Source: Actinomortierella ambigua (Eukaryota; Mortierellomycota; Mortierellomycetes; Mortierellales; Mortierellaceae). From it: a stretch of 64,000 bases of DNA. The translations under genes and the position numbers were made by a program. The notes under the pieces were generated by a model. That model saw only the letters and a program-made list of their open reading frames with translations. It was not told the DNA's origin and ran no database searches. Shown here one piece after another: positions 1-11,618 of this stretch. The stretch is from NCBI GenBank assembly GCA_016098155.1, contig JAAAJB010000055.1, forward strand, positions 22,724 through 86,723. Reading direction: 5' to 3'. Numbering within the stretch: the stretch's first letter is position 1; each line of letters starts with the position of its first letter.

Positions 1-130
1 GTTTATGAGGCAGGACCACATCTGCCCGCTCCCACGCCTGGCGAGCAAGCGCAATCTTATCTGCCTGTGATGTCTGAGGCCCCTTCAGGGCCTTGGCAAA
101 TGCCTCTGAGGAACTCAGCACGCTCTCCAT
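1..130 (-). CDS. Unidentified protein, N-terminal part only
   Basis: An open frame starts at the ATG at 130 and runs off the window edge. It encodes 43 residues beginning MESVLSSSEAFAKAL, then a short helical-looking stretch (KIALARQAWERAD). No family is recognised. The start is supported by a clean open frame and by the A-rich, stop-filled DNA upstream. It is transcribed leftward, head-on away from the next gene's 3' end. Because the rest lies outside the window, nothing can be said about function, and a longer 5' extension through an upstream exon is possible. Confidence 0.5.
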   Translation of the reverse strand, partial: MESVLSSSEAFAKALKGPQTSQADKIALARQAWERADVVLPHK

Positions 131-562
131 GGTTATGGACGAGAGACAGAAGGCGTCAGTGTTGGGTTTGGTTAAAAGAGTGGTGGCAAGGTTACATCGT
201 GAAGAAAAAAAAAAAAAGGTTGTGTGAATGGTGGCTTGTGTCTCACAATTGTTTGTTGCGAAGTCTCGTCACAAAACCACTCAGATTTCGCACGCGTACA
301 AATTCATGTGGGATCAAGTCTTCGGTTGGCAAAGGAAACCAAGTATATTATTATATGTTCGCAGCTTGTTGGGTGCTGCCGCTAATGCTACAAGTAGACT
401 AAGAGTGGATATGATACAGGCGAGGACTATGATGCAAAAACAAAGGGGTGAAATGGAGAAATGCGAAGGGTATAGGAACACATTTTCATGTGGAATTGGT
501 TGTTTAGAGTGCCAAGAGCAAGGGGAAGAGGGATCCCTGCTCTCTTGCTTTTGGCACCCAGT
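131..562. other. Intergenic spacer, no gene seen
   Basis: AT-rich spacer between the 5' end of the leftmost partial gene and the stop of the SPT23/MGA2-like gene. Short open frames on the plus strand do not look coding. It must contain the promoter of the leftmost gene and the 3' end of its neighbour. No element can be named. Confidence 0.4.
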
Positions 563-3500
563 TTACACCTCGCGATGTTGTTCTTGCTTGTCCTGACCGT
601 TCATCTCGTCTTGGCCACGAGCGTCTGCGGCGGCGTTCTGAACGTCGACGGTGACGGGCAAGCCGCCGAGGGTGATGTCGCGCTCATGGTGCAGGCCACG
701 CGTGCTCTGCACCGTGCTCCCTTGCATCCACACACCAGTCTGTGTGTGGCGCGATGCGCTCAGCACTGCTTGGTCCGGGGCTTGACCTTCCAGCAGCAGC
801 GCCTGCCGCACATCCACTACTACTACTTCCTCATCCCGTGGGCGGCGACGCACATCGACTATTTCCCCCACCTGTTGAAGGGCTGCCGAGTCCTGAGGGG
901 AAATCAAGGACGAAGACTCGGCCACGGAGGCGACACAAAGCTCGCGGCGGTTAATCTCGGTACCAGCATGCTGGGTCAAGATTGCAAGATCCGACGAGGA
1001 TGCTTCACTCCGTGCGGGGGCAGTCAGATGATCAATTATGTTCACTACTACCCCAGAGCCAAGCACCTGGTCGTTCCCAGGAACGTGGCCCCGCGCTCCG
1101 CCCGAAGTCGTCGCCCGCTTGCCAGTGGCCTCGACCGTGTCGACAATAGCGCCACCGGCATGATCTGGTTGATATACGGGTATACGCTTGAGAACGCTGG
1201 GCAGCTCAGGAGCCTCGCACGTCGATGGACCCACCAGGCCTGCAGCGCTCTGGCCGAAGGCGTCCCACGTCATGACCTCCACATGTGAGGTCGGAGGGGA
1301 CGTGCCTATATGGTGAGGTGGCGAGGTATCTACAGGCGTGGTCGACAACAGATCGGGCTTGAGCGAGGCAGATGAACCATCTAGGCCGCCGTGGCCGCCC
1401 AGACCGCAGACAAGGGAAGAGCCGGCGCATGCGCCCTCGGCCATTTCAAGTGGTACGTGGTTCCGGCCCAGGATTCCAAGCGGTGTATGGCCACGGATGG
1501 CACCAGGACTTTGCAGTTGCTTCAAGCTGCGGGCCACCTCATCGCTCTTGATGGACATATCCATCTTACCCTCAAAGAGCAGAGCATCGTCCTGCTCATT
1601 GTTGCCACCAACATGAACATCCAGGGCCGAGTCGAGTGCCATAAAGTCCGAGTAGGCCTTCAAAGCCATGGCCGACGACGACGAGACATCGATACCGACA
1701 GGGACATCAACGACCGAGGTCAGGAGCTCAACCATGTCCGTGTGGTTCAGGACACGGGCAAGATCCAGAGCCGTGAGGCCGTTCTTGTCCTGTAGGTCGG
1801 TCTGGACTTGGCGAACGAGCAGCTCGCGGACGAGCTCTCCATACTGGAGTGTTACTGCCAGGTGGAGCATCGAGTGGCCAGTTGCGTTTATCATCGAGAG
1901 CGCCTCGTTGTTCTTCTTGCCAGGGGTAGAGGCGTCAAGGAGCTCTATCGATTGGATCACCATCGTTTGTAGATCGTAGCCTTGAGGGGTCGAGGCCGAC
2001 GAGTCCAGGTCGCCGCCTAGGATCTCGTTCCACATGCCGACAAACTCAGTCGCGCGCGACGCCACGGTATCGACGGGGCCGTCGAGACGGGCCATCAAGT
2101 TCATCATGCGCTGCAGAGCCAGGCGCATCAGCTCCTTCTCGTTGTCGTCAACGTAGGTGAAGGAGGCAGGAGTGGCCTCGGCCTGCAAGGGCGAGTCGTT
2201 CATGACAAAGACGGGAACGGTCTCGGCCCTGCGAGCAGCGGGGGTAATGCACTCGAGCATGTGGTCACGCTGGGGCATGATGGGAACAATGTTGTCGCCG
2301 AAGCAGACATACATAATCTGGCCGACCGTGAAGCCCGAGCCGTGGATGGTGACAAGGGTACCGCCGCGAACGGGGCCGCTGTTGGGAGTCATGTGCGAGA
2401 GAACAACAGGGGCGGGCGACGAAGAAAGACCTTGCTGAATTTGCTGTTGTTGCTCATCAACAAGGTCCGGGAAAAGGGATATGAGGGGGTCTGGCGGAGG
2501 AGGCGAAGGCACGGCGACGGGAACATCACTGCTGTCGATAAACTCGTCGAGCTCGGGACTCGATAACCACTGACTCGGTGAGTCGGCTTGCGACGTCGGC
2601 GGTGAAGGAATATGAGAAGATCTCGGGGTCGAGTTGCCACGACGCGGCTCGCGCTTGTTACTACTCGATACAGACTTCACTACTACACGCGTGAGCGACG
2701 ACTGCTGCTGCTGCTGCTGCTGCTGCTGCTCGGCCTCGGCCTTGGCGAGAGCCTTGGCAGCGCGGGACGCGATGCGGCTCTTGTTCTGGTGATAGAACAT
2801 CAGCGGCAAGGTAACATGAGACGAGATGGAGGTGTCGGAGACACAGTCGAAGCGAACGACAAAGCCCTCCTTCTCCTTCTTATGGCCACAGTAACAGTTG
2901 ATCTTGAACTGAATGTTGGCGATACCATTGCGGAAGCTGATCAACGCCTTTCCGTCATCGGTGCGATACAGCTCGGGAAGCATGTGCATAATCTAGAAAA
3001 CACAACCAACACAACAGCCATAAGGAAGCAAAGGTTAGCAGGGCTGTGGGGTAACTCTAGTAGTTGTACAAACATGTAGCTCTCTCTTTTTGAGAAGTCT
3101 GCTAACATCATTCCTCTGGCAATAGACAACAAACTTACGCGGCTCTCGGTCTGGTCCAGCTTGGTCGACATGCGGCGCGCGCAGCGGACACATGCTTCCT
3201 TTTCTTCCTGCCAGCCATTGGAAGGGCAGAGAAGAGAAGCAGCAACATCAACAATGCGCTTCGACGCCATCTCGGCATCAGGCATGACCTTATCAGGCTG
3301 AACAAAGAAAAACTCCTTAGGCAGACTGACATAGTCAAAGTTGTTGACGAGCTGGTTGTTGTGGTCGACCACAGACAACTCCACGTAGATGATGGTCTCG
3401 ATGCGGAGACGGTCCTCAATCTGAGTGGGGACATACTCCTGCAGCTCCTTCTTGAAGACGTGCGTCTTGACATTCAGGCGGTGCAAAGCAGCCGAGGCAG

Positions 3501-3934
3501 TGGTGGAAAGCCTGAAAGGTGCAATTTTGAAGGTCAGATGGTTAACGGAGCCCTGACTACGAGACCGGGAAAGTGTAGAGAGAGGAGAGAAAAGGCTGTG
3601 CCAAAGAGCTGCCCCGTACAACTTACCCAGCAAGAGTGGGGTCCATTCCAAGAAGAAGGGCATCATTCCAGCTAAGCGAGGCCAGCTGGGCCTTCTTCTG
3701 ATCACCAGCACGGATTGAGGCATCCTGTCCATGATTGAATCGTAAAGAGAGAGGGTTAGGTGTCCGGTTCTCTTGTAGAAGCAACATGTTGGGGACTATA
3801 GCTCAGCGAGAGAGAAGAGAGAGGAGGGAAGTGTGTACCTCGGCCTGGTGCATGAAGGTGGCCTCAAAGGAGGGCTGGTTCATGGCCATCAATATAGAGG
3901 TGGCCGAAGAGGCGATGGTGGAATGGGGTGGCAT
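563..3934 (-). CDS. SPT23/MGA2-like transcriptional regulator (TIG/IPT + ankyrin)
   Basis: Four exons in matching phase: 3934-3839, 3724-3627, 3511-3139 and 2992-563, giving 998 aa. The N-terminal third has the conserved region with RLNVKTHVFKKEL and CVRCARRM. The long last exon carries a poly-Gln run, a TIG/IPT fold (MTPNSGPVRGGTLVTIHGSGF), then ankyrin-type repeats (GHSMLHLAVTLQYGELVRELL, GLTALDLARVLNHTDMVELL). This order matches yeast Mga2/Spt23, membrane-tethered activators of the OLE1 fatty-acid desaturase. In yeast a C-terminal transmembrane segment anchors the precursor and ubiquitin/proteasome processing releases the active form. Here the last ~400 residues are low complexity and show no hydrophobic anchor, so regulation may differ. 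Length fits the family (1,082-1,113 aa in yeast). Family call is firm; target genes are inference. Confidence 0.85.
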
Positions 3935-4799
3935 TGTGGTGCTGCTGCTAAGAGGAGAAGAGACACTGAGTGAAGTAATGTTGATGGATTGCAACGCAAA
4001 GCGAGAGAGAATCAATGAAGGGCTGTGAGTGTGAAGGGAGTTGAGAGGGGGATGGAGAAAAGGGAGGTAGGTGAGAGCGAGAGGAGGACGAGGAGCGGGG
4101 GGAAGAGGACAGCCAATGCGTTGAGGATAGAGCTTTGGGAGGTGAGGAAAGAGAAAGAGAAAAAGAGAAAAGAAAAAAAAAAAAGTGTGCTAGTAGTAGT
4201 TGGTTTTGCCGCCTTTCCTCCCACCCCACCACCCCTAGCTTGCTTGTCCCAATTCAGTACCAAAAAAAAATAAAAAAAGCGCCGGTCGCACCGGCACCCT
4301 ACCCCGGCATTCTTCAAGAGCCACCTTCCACGATGTCTTGCTGACAGCCCTTCCACTCTTCCCTGAAAAAGAAAAACCACAAACGCTCGCCGCTGCTTCG
4401 TCTTCTCTCTCATCGCGCTCTTCCACAGTCAATGGAGTCCCTCGCACACCCTCTCTCCTTCTCTCGTATACAGATCATCCATCGGCGAGTCTGTCTTGAC
4501 AGAGGGACCCTTTCCGAGCCACAAGCTCTTTTATAGTACCTCAAGGAAACGATGTTTATCTGCGCTGTCATGCCTGCACCTGTTTTCCGTCGCAGCATCC
4601 ACAGCTTTGGACCCAATGGAGCACTGTTGTCAGCCAATCAGATCGATTCAACCCTGTCAAGCCCGACTATCAAAGTCATCGGCGCAATTCTAATTAACAA
4701 ATACACAATTTGACTCCCCTAACGTAATAAGGTCCGCTGTCGCGACTTGAGTTGAACTTTAACTCTTTTTTACTCCATTCAACTCCCCCATGCCGCACA
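3935..4799. promoter_or_regulatory. Divergent promoter region
   Basis: About 865 bp lie between two divergent start codons, the SPT23/MGA2-like gene leftward and the HAUS5-like gene rightward. The left half is strikingly purine-rich on the plus strand (GAGAG/AAAG repeats, 4020-4185), typical of pyrimidine-rich fungal 5' leaders on the minus strand. No specific binding site was identified. Confidence 0.4.
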
Positions 4800-7285
4800 A
4801 TGAGTCGCGAACATGATGCAGGGATCCTTGCAGAGCGCGTGTACAACTGGGCAGTCAACGACTTGGGGTACCACCCTGACACTACCGATACCCTCGCTGC
4901 GTCGCCTTTTGTGACTAATGGACTGACCTCACAGAACACCAGGCTGGCAAACACTTTTCAACCACAAGACATATACCCGTAAGCGTCGATCATCAAATAG
5001 AAAGTGGCGGGCCAAGGCGCGTATCAAATTGACACTGGCTATTCTAACTCACAACATATAGCTCGTCCATTGTTTTGCCCTTATAATTCACTCTGCTTGC
5101 TCTCCAGTCTGTGTAATGGTCCCCTTGGCTCTGTCTTTGAGCATCTGATTGTCAACATCCGGCCAAGAGCGTAAGCATGCTTGCATTGATATTTTAGAAT
5201 GGTACAAGTCGAGCCCTTTGTTCGGTTTCTTACTCATTTCGCTTTCTCTCCTATGAAAAAAAAAGTGAGGCACAGGGCGCTCAAGATCAGATCTTGCAAA
5301 GGAGGATTCGACATGCGCATGGACATCAAGGGCAAGAAGCGCACACTAGACGACAAAAAGTTGATCTGAAACGAAGGGAATGTCGAGACCTTGCTCAGCA
5401 GATCTCTCAAAAATGTATGCTTTAAGAGTGTGACAGTGGAAACAAGGTGGTTCATAGTACTGATCGCCACCACTTGAGAATGATCTATTGAAGGTGTTGC
5501 TGAACTGACCTTTGAACCCCGCGGTGGCTGTTGATACTTGTATCCTCTCTGATAGACCAAGAGATCGCGCGCTGCAAAGAGAACATTCGAAGGAACAAGC
5601 AGCTTGGTGTGGCGACTCAACAGTATCACGATCGATCCAGAGAGTTCATTGCGGTTTTACAAGAATATCACCGTGCACTAATAACACTTGAGCGTGGAAT
5701 CGGCACACGACAACCTCAAATGCTGCAACAAGGTGGTCACGAGAGTCGGCGAAGTCTCGCCCAGCTGAAGAGTGACACCCACGGGATCTGCCATCAACTT
5801 GTCTTGACCGCCAGGGAGACTGTCACTAAGAAAACACGTGCAACGGATCAACAACAACAAATTCTGATGGGCCAAGCGACCTCCCTGCATGAAAGGATCA
5901 AGAGCATTCCTGAAGGCCCTTCTTTATTTCTTGAGACAATTCAATCTTTACGGAGCCGTTTGTTACAGGACTTTGACACGCAAAATCCCCCATCCTCAGA
6001 ATCCTCCAAGTCGGCCGAGATACTCAAGGTACTGTCTTCTTTTTAAAAAAAAAATACCCAGGAAGACCTCAATACTACGCCGTATCGTGTTTTCACTCAC
6101 TGAATTTTACTCGTTTTTGTATTGCACGTTGTATTGTTTTAGATTTTTCGGGCCCACCATGCAGAAAGGCTGGAACAGATTGAGGTAGTCTTGGGTCAGA
6201 TGGCAGAACGGGAGCAGCAGAAGGATGACTTGATTGAGCGGATACAGCAATCCATGAAACCCCTTGATCAGTCTGGCAGTCACTCGGCCATTACAACCGC
6301 AGGTATCCATCTGGAGTTGGAGGTTGCAAAGGCTCAGGTGGCGGGTCTGTCAGCGTCTCTCGAGTTTGTGCAGGCAGAGCAGGAACTACTGATCGAACGC
6401 GCCCTTTCCAATGAGGACTCATCGACGCGACTTGAGGCAATTGGACGAGGGTCCAGAGCCGCACAACAAAAGCGAGTGCAGGCACAGAGGACATTGCAGG
6501 AACTGGCCCAGCTATTGATCTTGGAGCACGAGACATTGCGCCATCGTGTGGTCCAATCAAGAGAGGACTTGGCAGAGACGGCCCCTTTATTGACCAATTT
6601 GACCCAACGGACCAGGGAGCGGATGAACTCGGTCGAACAGGGCTGCACCGCCAGTGTGGGACGGCTAAAGCAGCAACAGGAGCTTCTACGTAGATCTCGT
6701 CAGGTCTTAACACCTCCTTCACCTCTCATTCGACAAGAGTTTTCGGATCCACATGTGTCGATCCCGTCACGGTCACTGTCGTCCCACAGCATGGCTCCGT
6801 ATGTCTCGCAAGATCGACAGGCATTGAACCGCGTTGCCTTGCATTCGGAACTCAGGCTTCAGGCATCTCTGGTGGAGCAAATGGAAGCGATGCAGTGCAT
6901 GATGGATAGAACGACGGAGCAACTCTCTACGAGATGGAGTCAAGGCATCGAGACGTGCAAGAGTACCCTTGAGCAGGCGTATCCCGAATTCAACCCCGAG
7001 ATAGACCCCGTTGGTGTGGCGATGAACACAAAAGATGTACACCATACTACTCGCACTGGCGACCTAGAAGCGGAGGGCTTTGCAGTGATTGAAACGCTCG
7101 AGAAATACGACCACATCCAGGAACATGCTGCCCTTCAGCAGATCCAGCGTAGCCTGGAGCTAAGCGAGACGGCTTTGGCCACTACGGAGCAGATCGAGTC
7201 CTTGGTGCAGGAGGCTCAGATGCTGCAAGACTCTCCATGGATCAACACGGGAGGAGATAGCGCGCTCAGAGAAGAGGCACTTTGA
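4800..7285 (+). CDS. Coiled-coil protein, candidate augmin (HAUS) subunit 5
   Basis: Five exons in phase: 4800-4978, 5108-5170, 5266-5414, 5556-6028 and 6143-7285, giving 668 aa. The first two exons encode an N-terminal domain with ERVYNWAVNDLGY followed by LCNGPLGSVFEHLIVNIRPR. That layout resembles the start of HAUS5 (a 'WAVEEMG' motif, then a short domain ending in an IRG-type motif before the coiled coil). The rest is almost all Gln/Glu/Leu-rich coiled coil. Length is close to human HAUS5 (about 630 aa). Augmin recruits gamma-tubulin to pre-existing microtubules for branching nucleation. Exon 3 reads coiled-coil only when its acceptor is the AAG at 5263-5265. The identity rests on short N-terminal similarity and architecture, so another coiled-coil cytoskeletal protein is possible. 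Confidence 0.55.
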
Positions 7286-7674
7286 GTAGCAGCGAGCACC
7301 CAGAGTTTTGTTTAAGCACAATTTAAGAAAGATAGAACTGAAAAAGGTGAATTTTAGACGAAAGCGAGCTTTATTTCTCCTATGTTCTCAAGTAGAGTGG
7401 ACTAGCCCGAAACCGCTTCTTCTCTATTTATAAGAGAGTAAGAGAGGAGGGGGTGGGAGAAATGGGGGGGACGAGGTCTGCAGTGTGACGTTATTGCACA
7501 CGACCGTCCTGGCGTACGCGTTACCGGTCGTACCGCTCTACTGTGGTGTGGTGTTACATGATAGGGTGCTCTGACGCCTCTCGTATGCGCCCACTCTTCC
7601 GCCACCTGCTCGGGAATGAGTTTTTGTGTTCAGACCATCGCAGCCAATTGATGTACAACCTATTTTTCGGTTGA
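7286..7674. other. 3' flank of the HAUS5-like gene, no gene seen
   Basis: AT-rich 3' UTR-like sequence followed by a GC-rich stretch around 7490-7600 that shows no convincing reading frame on either strand. Confidence 0.35.
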
Positions 7675-8500
7675 AATAAGACCAGCTACGACCGGGCGGC
7701 TGCGGCGGCCAACCCGATCAACGCCAATCACATGCTGGCAGCCCTTGACCTGACCAAACCAAGCCTCGGCACGCATATTACAAGGATGTCTCCAAGATCT
7801 TGACAAAGTGCAACGGAGGCACGCCCAACAGCTATTCAAAGAAGTTATCAAGGGGGAACTTATATCTCTCGGCGACCCAAAGCGTGACGGTGGACGCACG
7901 GTTAAAAACGTACTGTCGGGATCGCTGCAAACCAACGGTGAGCAAGCCAAGAGATTCTGATATTTCACTTGGAACACAGGTTGCCAAAAAAGAAGAAGAT
8001 TGCCTCCTCCCCCTCGTCTGACCCACTGCCTTTGCCGGATTTCAGATCGCCCTACATCGAGTGTCCATTTCGATGCCCCCGATCTCAGACCCACCCCCTC
8101 CCCTCTGACACATCGAGGGTGAACCCGTACTCCGGGTTTCCAACGTTTGCATCTATGAACCCACTCGTTAAGGTATCAGAACTCTCGGCACCCGACCACA
8201 AATATCCGCATCTCGAATACATCGAGGACGTGCTCGGTGATGCATCAGTTGTGGACCAGGAGTTTCCTGACCAAACCGAGTTCGTTGACAGCGGCCATTG
8301 GCGAAAAAAAAAAAAAAAAAAAACAGCCTGTTGAGCTACTATCGACACGACCGACCCCGGACGCGCTGTCATAGTGGACATCCCAAGAGACAATCTTGCT
8401 TTTGCTGAGCAGCTTTCCTCGAAGAGACTGGGAACGCGCCAAAAGAAAGACGAACGCGAGCTCTGTCAGGCGAGACGCGTGTCTGGTCCCCATAGGGGGG
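7675..8500 (+). pseudogene. Frameshifted coding remnant of unknown family
   Basis: Coding-like peptides occur in order but in shifting frames. First comes a frame with ANPINANHMLAALDLTKPSL (7675-7800). A second frame then encodes DLDKVQRRHAQQLFKEVI through GGRTVKNVLSGSLQTNG (7781-7938). The first frame returns from 7969 with NPLVKVSELSAPDHKYPHL and EYIEDVLGDASVVDQEF. A poly(A) tract and a TGA at 8332 interrupt it, and DTTDPGRAVIVDIPRDNLAF follows in the same frame. Introns do not restore the frame: the only good donor/acceptor pair (7938/7979) gives the wrong phase. It looks like a decayed gene, perhaps from a mobile element, but no family is recognised. Confidence 0.45.
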
Positions 8501-9543
8501 GGGGGTGCAAATTTGACGTGTTTCAATCTCGTGTGCGCCGCACGCGCGATGACCATCGCACAGGTGCCGAGAAGTGGTTAGTTTTCAGCCTGGAGGTAGA
8601 TAGGCTGGTAGGCAAGGGGGGGGGCACAATGTTGACACTGAAATCTCGCTCGCGCCTTGCTTGCAAAACAAATGTTTTAAGATCAGCCCAGGAAGGTGGA
8701 GATTGGGCGAGGGCGATGTCGATAACGGATAAAAGAGGGGGGGGGGGCGTGGGCAAGTGCCAAGCGAGTAACTGCCAGGCGCGCGACTTTTTTCCTGCAA
8801 ATGAGCTGTTTTTACACCCCTGAAAGGCACAACAATCCTGAAGGGTGTACAGATTCATGCAATTTATGCGCATGAGTGGTGCACTATCCATTGTTACGCA
8901 GCCTTGAAAGCAGATGGGGAACATGCATGTGTGGGAAAAAAAGACTCTGGAAAGTGGATGAGCGTATGGTGTGTAGAGCTGTTTGTGCGTCGACTCGGTT
9001 TCTCGATAGTGTGGTGCCTGGTTGGGACTGAGAATGACCCTGTAACCAGAGAAAGCCACGGGGCGAGGTTCGGAGGGTCAAAGGAAGTAATAAAGTGAGA
9101 AACCTTTTGTTGGGATCATGTCCTCGACTTGTCAGCCACCTGGTACAGGGCGCATGTCGGATATATTGCCATCGTTGTTGTCCATTGCAGGCATTGTCGA
9201 AACAGCTGGGGAAATTTAAGGTGCTTGCTTGAGTAATCTGGTGGCCAGCAGAAATCCCAGAACACACACACACAAACAAACTGAGCAACAACAAACATTT
9301 GTGTTTTTACTTTCTTTGCGGCGATAAAGTGTCGCTATAAGAGACCTTCTTTCGTCACCCCCATCTCGCTTTTTTGTTTCTCTTTCTCGTTCTCACTCAC
9401 TCCACCCATCTCCCCCTATTTCGTCTTGGCTTTGATTATTCCTTCTGCCTATCTCTCACTGCTCATACCACTGTATACTATATTCTGCAGTATCTTTTCA
9501 CCTCGTCCTTATTTTGCATCCCCCCTACCACTACCCGTCAGAA
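8501..9543. other. Intergenic region with G-runs
   Basis: No gene seen. It contains several poly-G tracts (about 8498, 8620 and 8740) and a pyrimidine-rich stretch from 9360 to 9530 that is probably the 5' leader of the small thioredoxin-like gene. Confidence 0.35.
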
Positions 9544-10160
9544 ATGTCCTCGTCGCTTATTGTTGAATGCCAGACGAGCGAATCATTGGAGGGTATTATC
9601 AATACTAATAGAAAGGTCGTTGCGCTCTTTTACAGCTATGACATGCCGTAAGTATCCCCATTCTATCGCCCACTCTCTTTGATTTGCTCAAAATATTGTG
9701 CGAAGCGGAATGGAAATGCGGTTATATGACACTGCCGCGCGATTTTTTTTTTTTTGTGAAGCAACTCCTTCTTTCCCTATTATTGTTTACGCGTCTCTAT
9801 TAAAGAGGGACGAAAGGCCATCTCAGAAGTTCTCGATTCTGGAGACAACAGACTTTTTGACGAGATGGTTGAATCAACTTTATATCATTGAAGCAATATT
9901 AACGACTTTTCATTCCTCCATCATGTAGGTGGGGTAAAATAGCAGAGCACAAAATGCAGGTTGTCGCAAGGCAATTGGAGAAGGGCAACATCACTACAAT
10001 CCCATTTATCTTGGTCAACTATGCCGACTTCTACGAGGATGGAGTCAAGGTTGAGACTGCGCCACACACTATCAAATACGAGTCATATGTTGATGGACGA
10101 GTGCACCAATGTACAGGAAACAGTGCAGAGCTCGAGGGTCTTGTCACAGCCCTCTTGTAG
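9544..10160 (+). CDS. Small thioredoxin-fold protein lacking the CxxC motif
   Basis: Two exons, 9544-9647 and 9929-10160, join in phase to give 111 aa. The pattern is that of thioredoxin: a strand RKVVALFYSYD, a turn DMPWGKIAEHK where the WCGPCK active site would be, a helix, a second strand with a cis-Pro-like TIPFILVNYADF, then KYESYVDGRVHQCTGN and a final helix ELEGLVTALL. Both catalytic cysteines are absent, so redox activity is unlikely. It may be a binding or chaperone-like relative. No signal peptide is seen, so cytosol is likely. The thioredoxin-fold call rests on length and pattern rather than on conserved catalytic residues. Confidence 0.65.
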
Positions 10161-10949
10161 ACAGCGGTACGTAACCGACATGTCGATTATAACTCCGGAG
10201 CTTCATGGAGGGACATACAGCAAAACTCTAAGATACACTGACATTTTCTCTTCCCCATTTCACCTCCCTTCTCCACGACTCCTTATTCGTCAATTCTACA
10301 CCTCCACACCCCCAGGAAGTCTGGAGTTCCCTTGACTGAAATATAGACTTCCCATATCAGACCAAACATGTCTCCAATATATCTGTAAACAAAAAAAATC
10401 CCTGGACAAGAGACCCTGATCAAGGAGCCTTGAAAAATTCTCTCTCTTGGTCAGCAGCGTGTCTGATCGAAGCTCTGAACCCAATCACGTAGGGTGAAAA
10501 ATTCATTTTCATTGTCCCTCGGCTAGGACAATATACCTCCAAAAGAGGCAAGCATGTCCGTGTAGGTTAAGAAGCTCTTCCTTGCATGAAACACGTCCGT
10601 GCTCGAGCTCACCAGCACACGCGCTCGTCAGTTGCCCCAACCGACTCATCCCTTCTCTACTATAGCGACGAGCCACTGATGAGCACACCCCAGTCAGCCT
10701 GACCACCCCTAGAAAAAGCACATCTAAGGGAGGTGTGGGCAGGGGTTGAACATTTGGAATCATCACTTTCCTCACCGCACGTGTAGCCTCCCCACATTTC
10801 GCGGGGCACTGAGGTGCGTGGACCCCACAAAAGTCATCCATGTGTCGCCTGAATCGTTACTCCTCCATCTCTCATCCTGTCGTTGTCATCGTGCATTTAC
10901 CTTGACGACCTCATCTGATCGAGTGTGTGTATGTTCAACCTTACCCTCT
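10161..10949. other. Intergenic, no gene seen
   Basis: AT-rich spacer between the thioredoxin-like gene and the transposase remnant. Short open frames on both strands show no recognisable protein. Confidence 0.3.
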
Positions 10950-11345
10950 TTTACGTTCGACGACCTCTTTGGATAGTACTCTGGTTCACAGCTGACCCAG
11001 GTATCTTCCACTGGTCACCATAGGTCGTCAGTAGTCTTGGGAGGCCCCCTCCCCACCACCTCCCTCTCTATCTTGGCAAGCACGCCTGAAAGGGGTGCTC
11101 AGACACGCTCAATGGTGTTCAGATAGGGCGAGTATGCTGGTCAGTCGAGAAGGACCTTCTATTGATATATCTCATCGTGCATTATCCTGTTGATGTCTTA
11201 CTCAAATCTATAGCATAGTTGTTGCAGGTGAGAAACAAAAGGTTATTCCCGAAGCATGTCGATGTAACTTGCAGACCCACTCGCGTTTGGATCTCAATCA
11301 TAGGTCGCCAGCGCGGTCATAGGTGATGCAACTCCACACTGAGGA
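10950..11345 (-). mobile_element. Decayed Tc1/mariner-type (DDE) transposase fragment
   Basis: Reading leftward with stops and small shifts, the translation gives VWSCITYDRAGDL, then QQDNA, then PAYSPYLNTIERV, then VEDTWVSCEPEYYPKR. These correspond to the C-terminal half of Tc1/mariner transposases: the VWGxITxxGxGxL strand, the QQDNAPxH catalytic Asp region, the YSPDLNPIExxW signature and the terminal 'IxxxWxxIxxE' segment. Several in-frame stops show the copy is dead. No terminal inverted repeats or TA duplication could be delimited, so the ends are approximate. Confidence 0.75.
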
Positions 11346-11618
11346 TGGGTGGGCGGAGAGAAAAGAGAGAGAGAGACAGAGAAAAAATAAGCGGGGAAAC
11401 ACAGCCTTCGTGTCGTCCGTTGGTACCTGCCTAATCACAGCTAGGAACTCAAGCTGGACATGTGTCGCTGTTTACTGCTCCCTTTAAAGTGGAGAAATAG
11501 AGAAACATTGTAACCCAGCCGCTGACCCACATGGCGATCCGAACAATCATCATTGTTCACGACGCAGCCTTACAGCGTGTACCTCATTCGCCTATGGCAC
11601 TCTTTAAGAAACGGCGTT

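Noticed and set aside
488..1288. 266-aa plus-strand ORF
   Set aside because: It lies opposite the SPT23/MGA2-like coding exon, has no recognisable domain and is explained as an antisense shadow.
7969..8500. Fanzor/TnpB nuclease from the DPGR string
   Set aside because: Only one weak motif is seen, with no second RuvC motif or zinc ribbon. Kept as an unidentified pseudogene.
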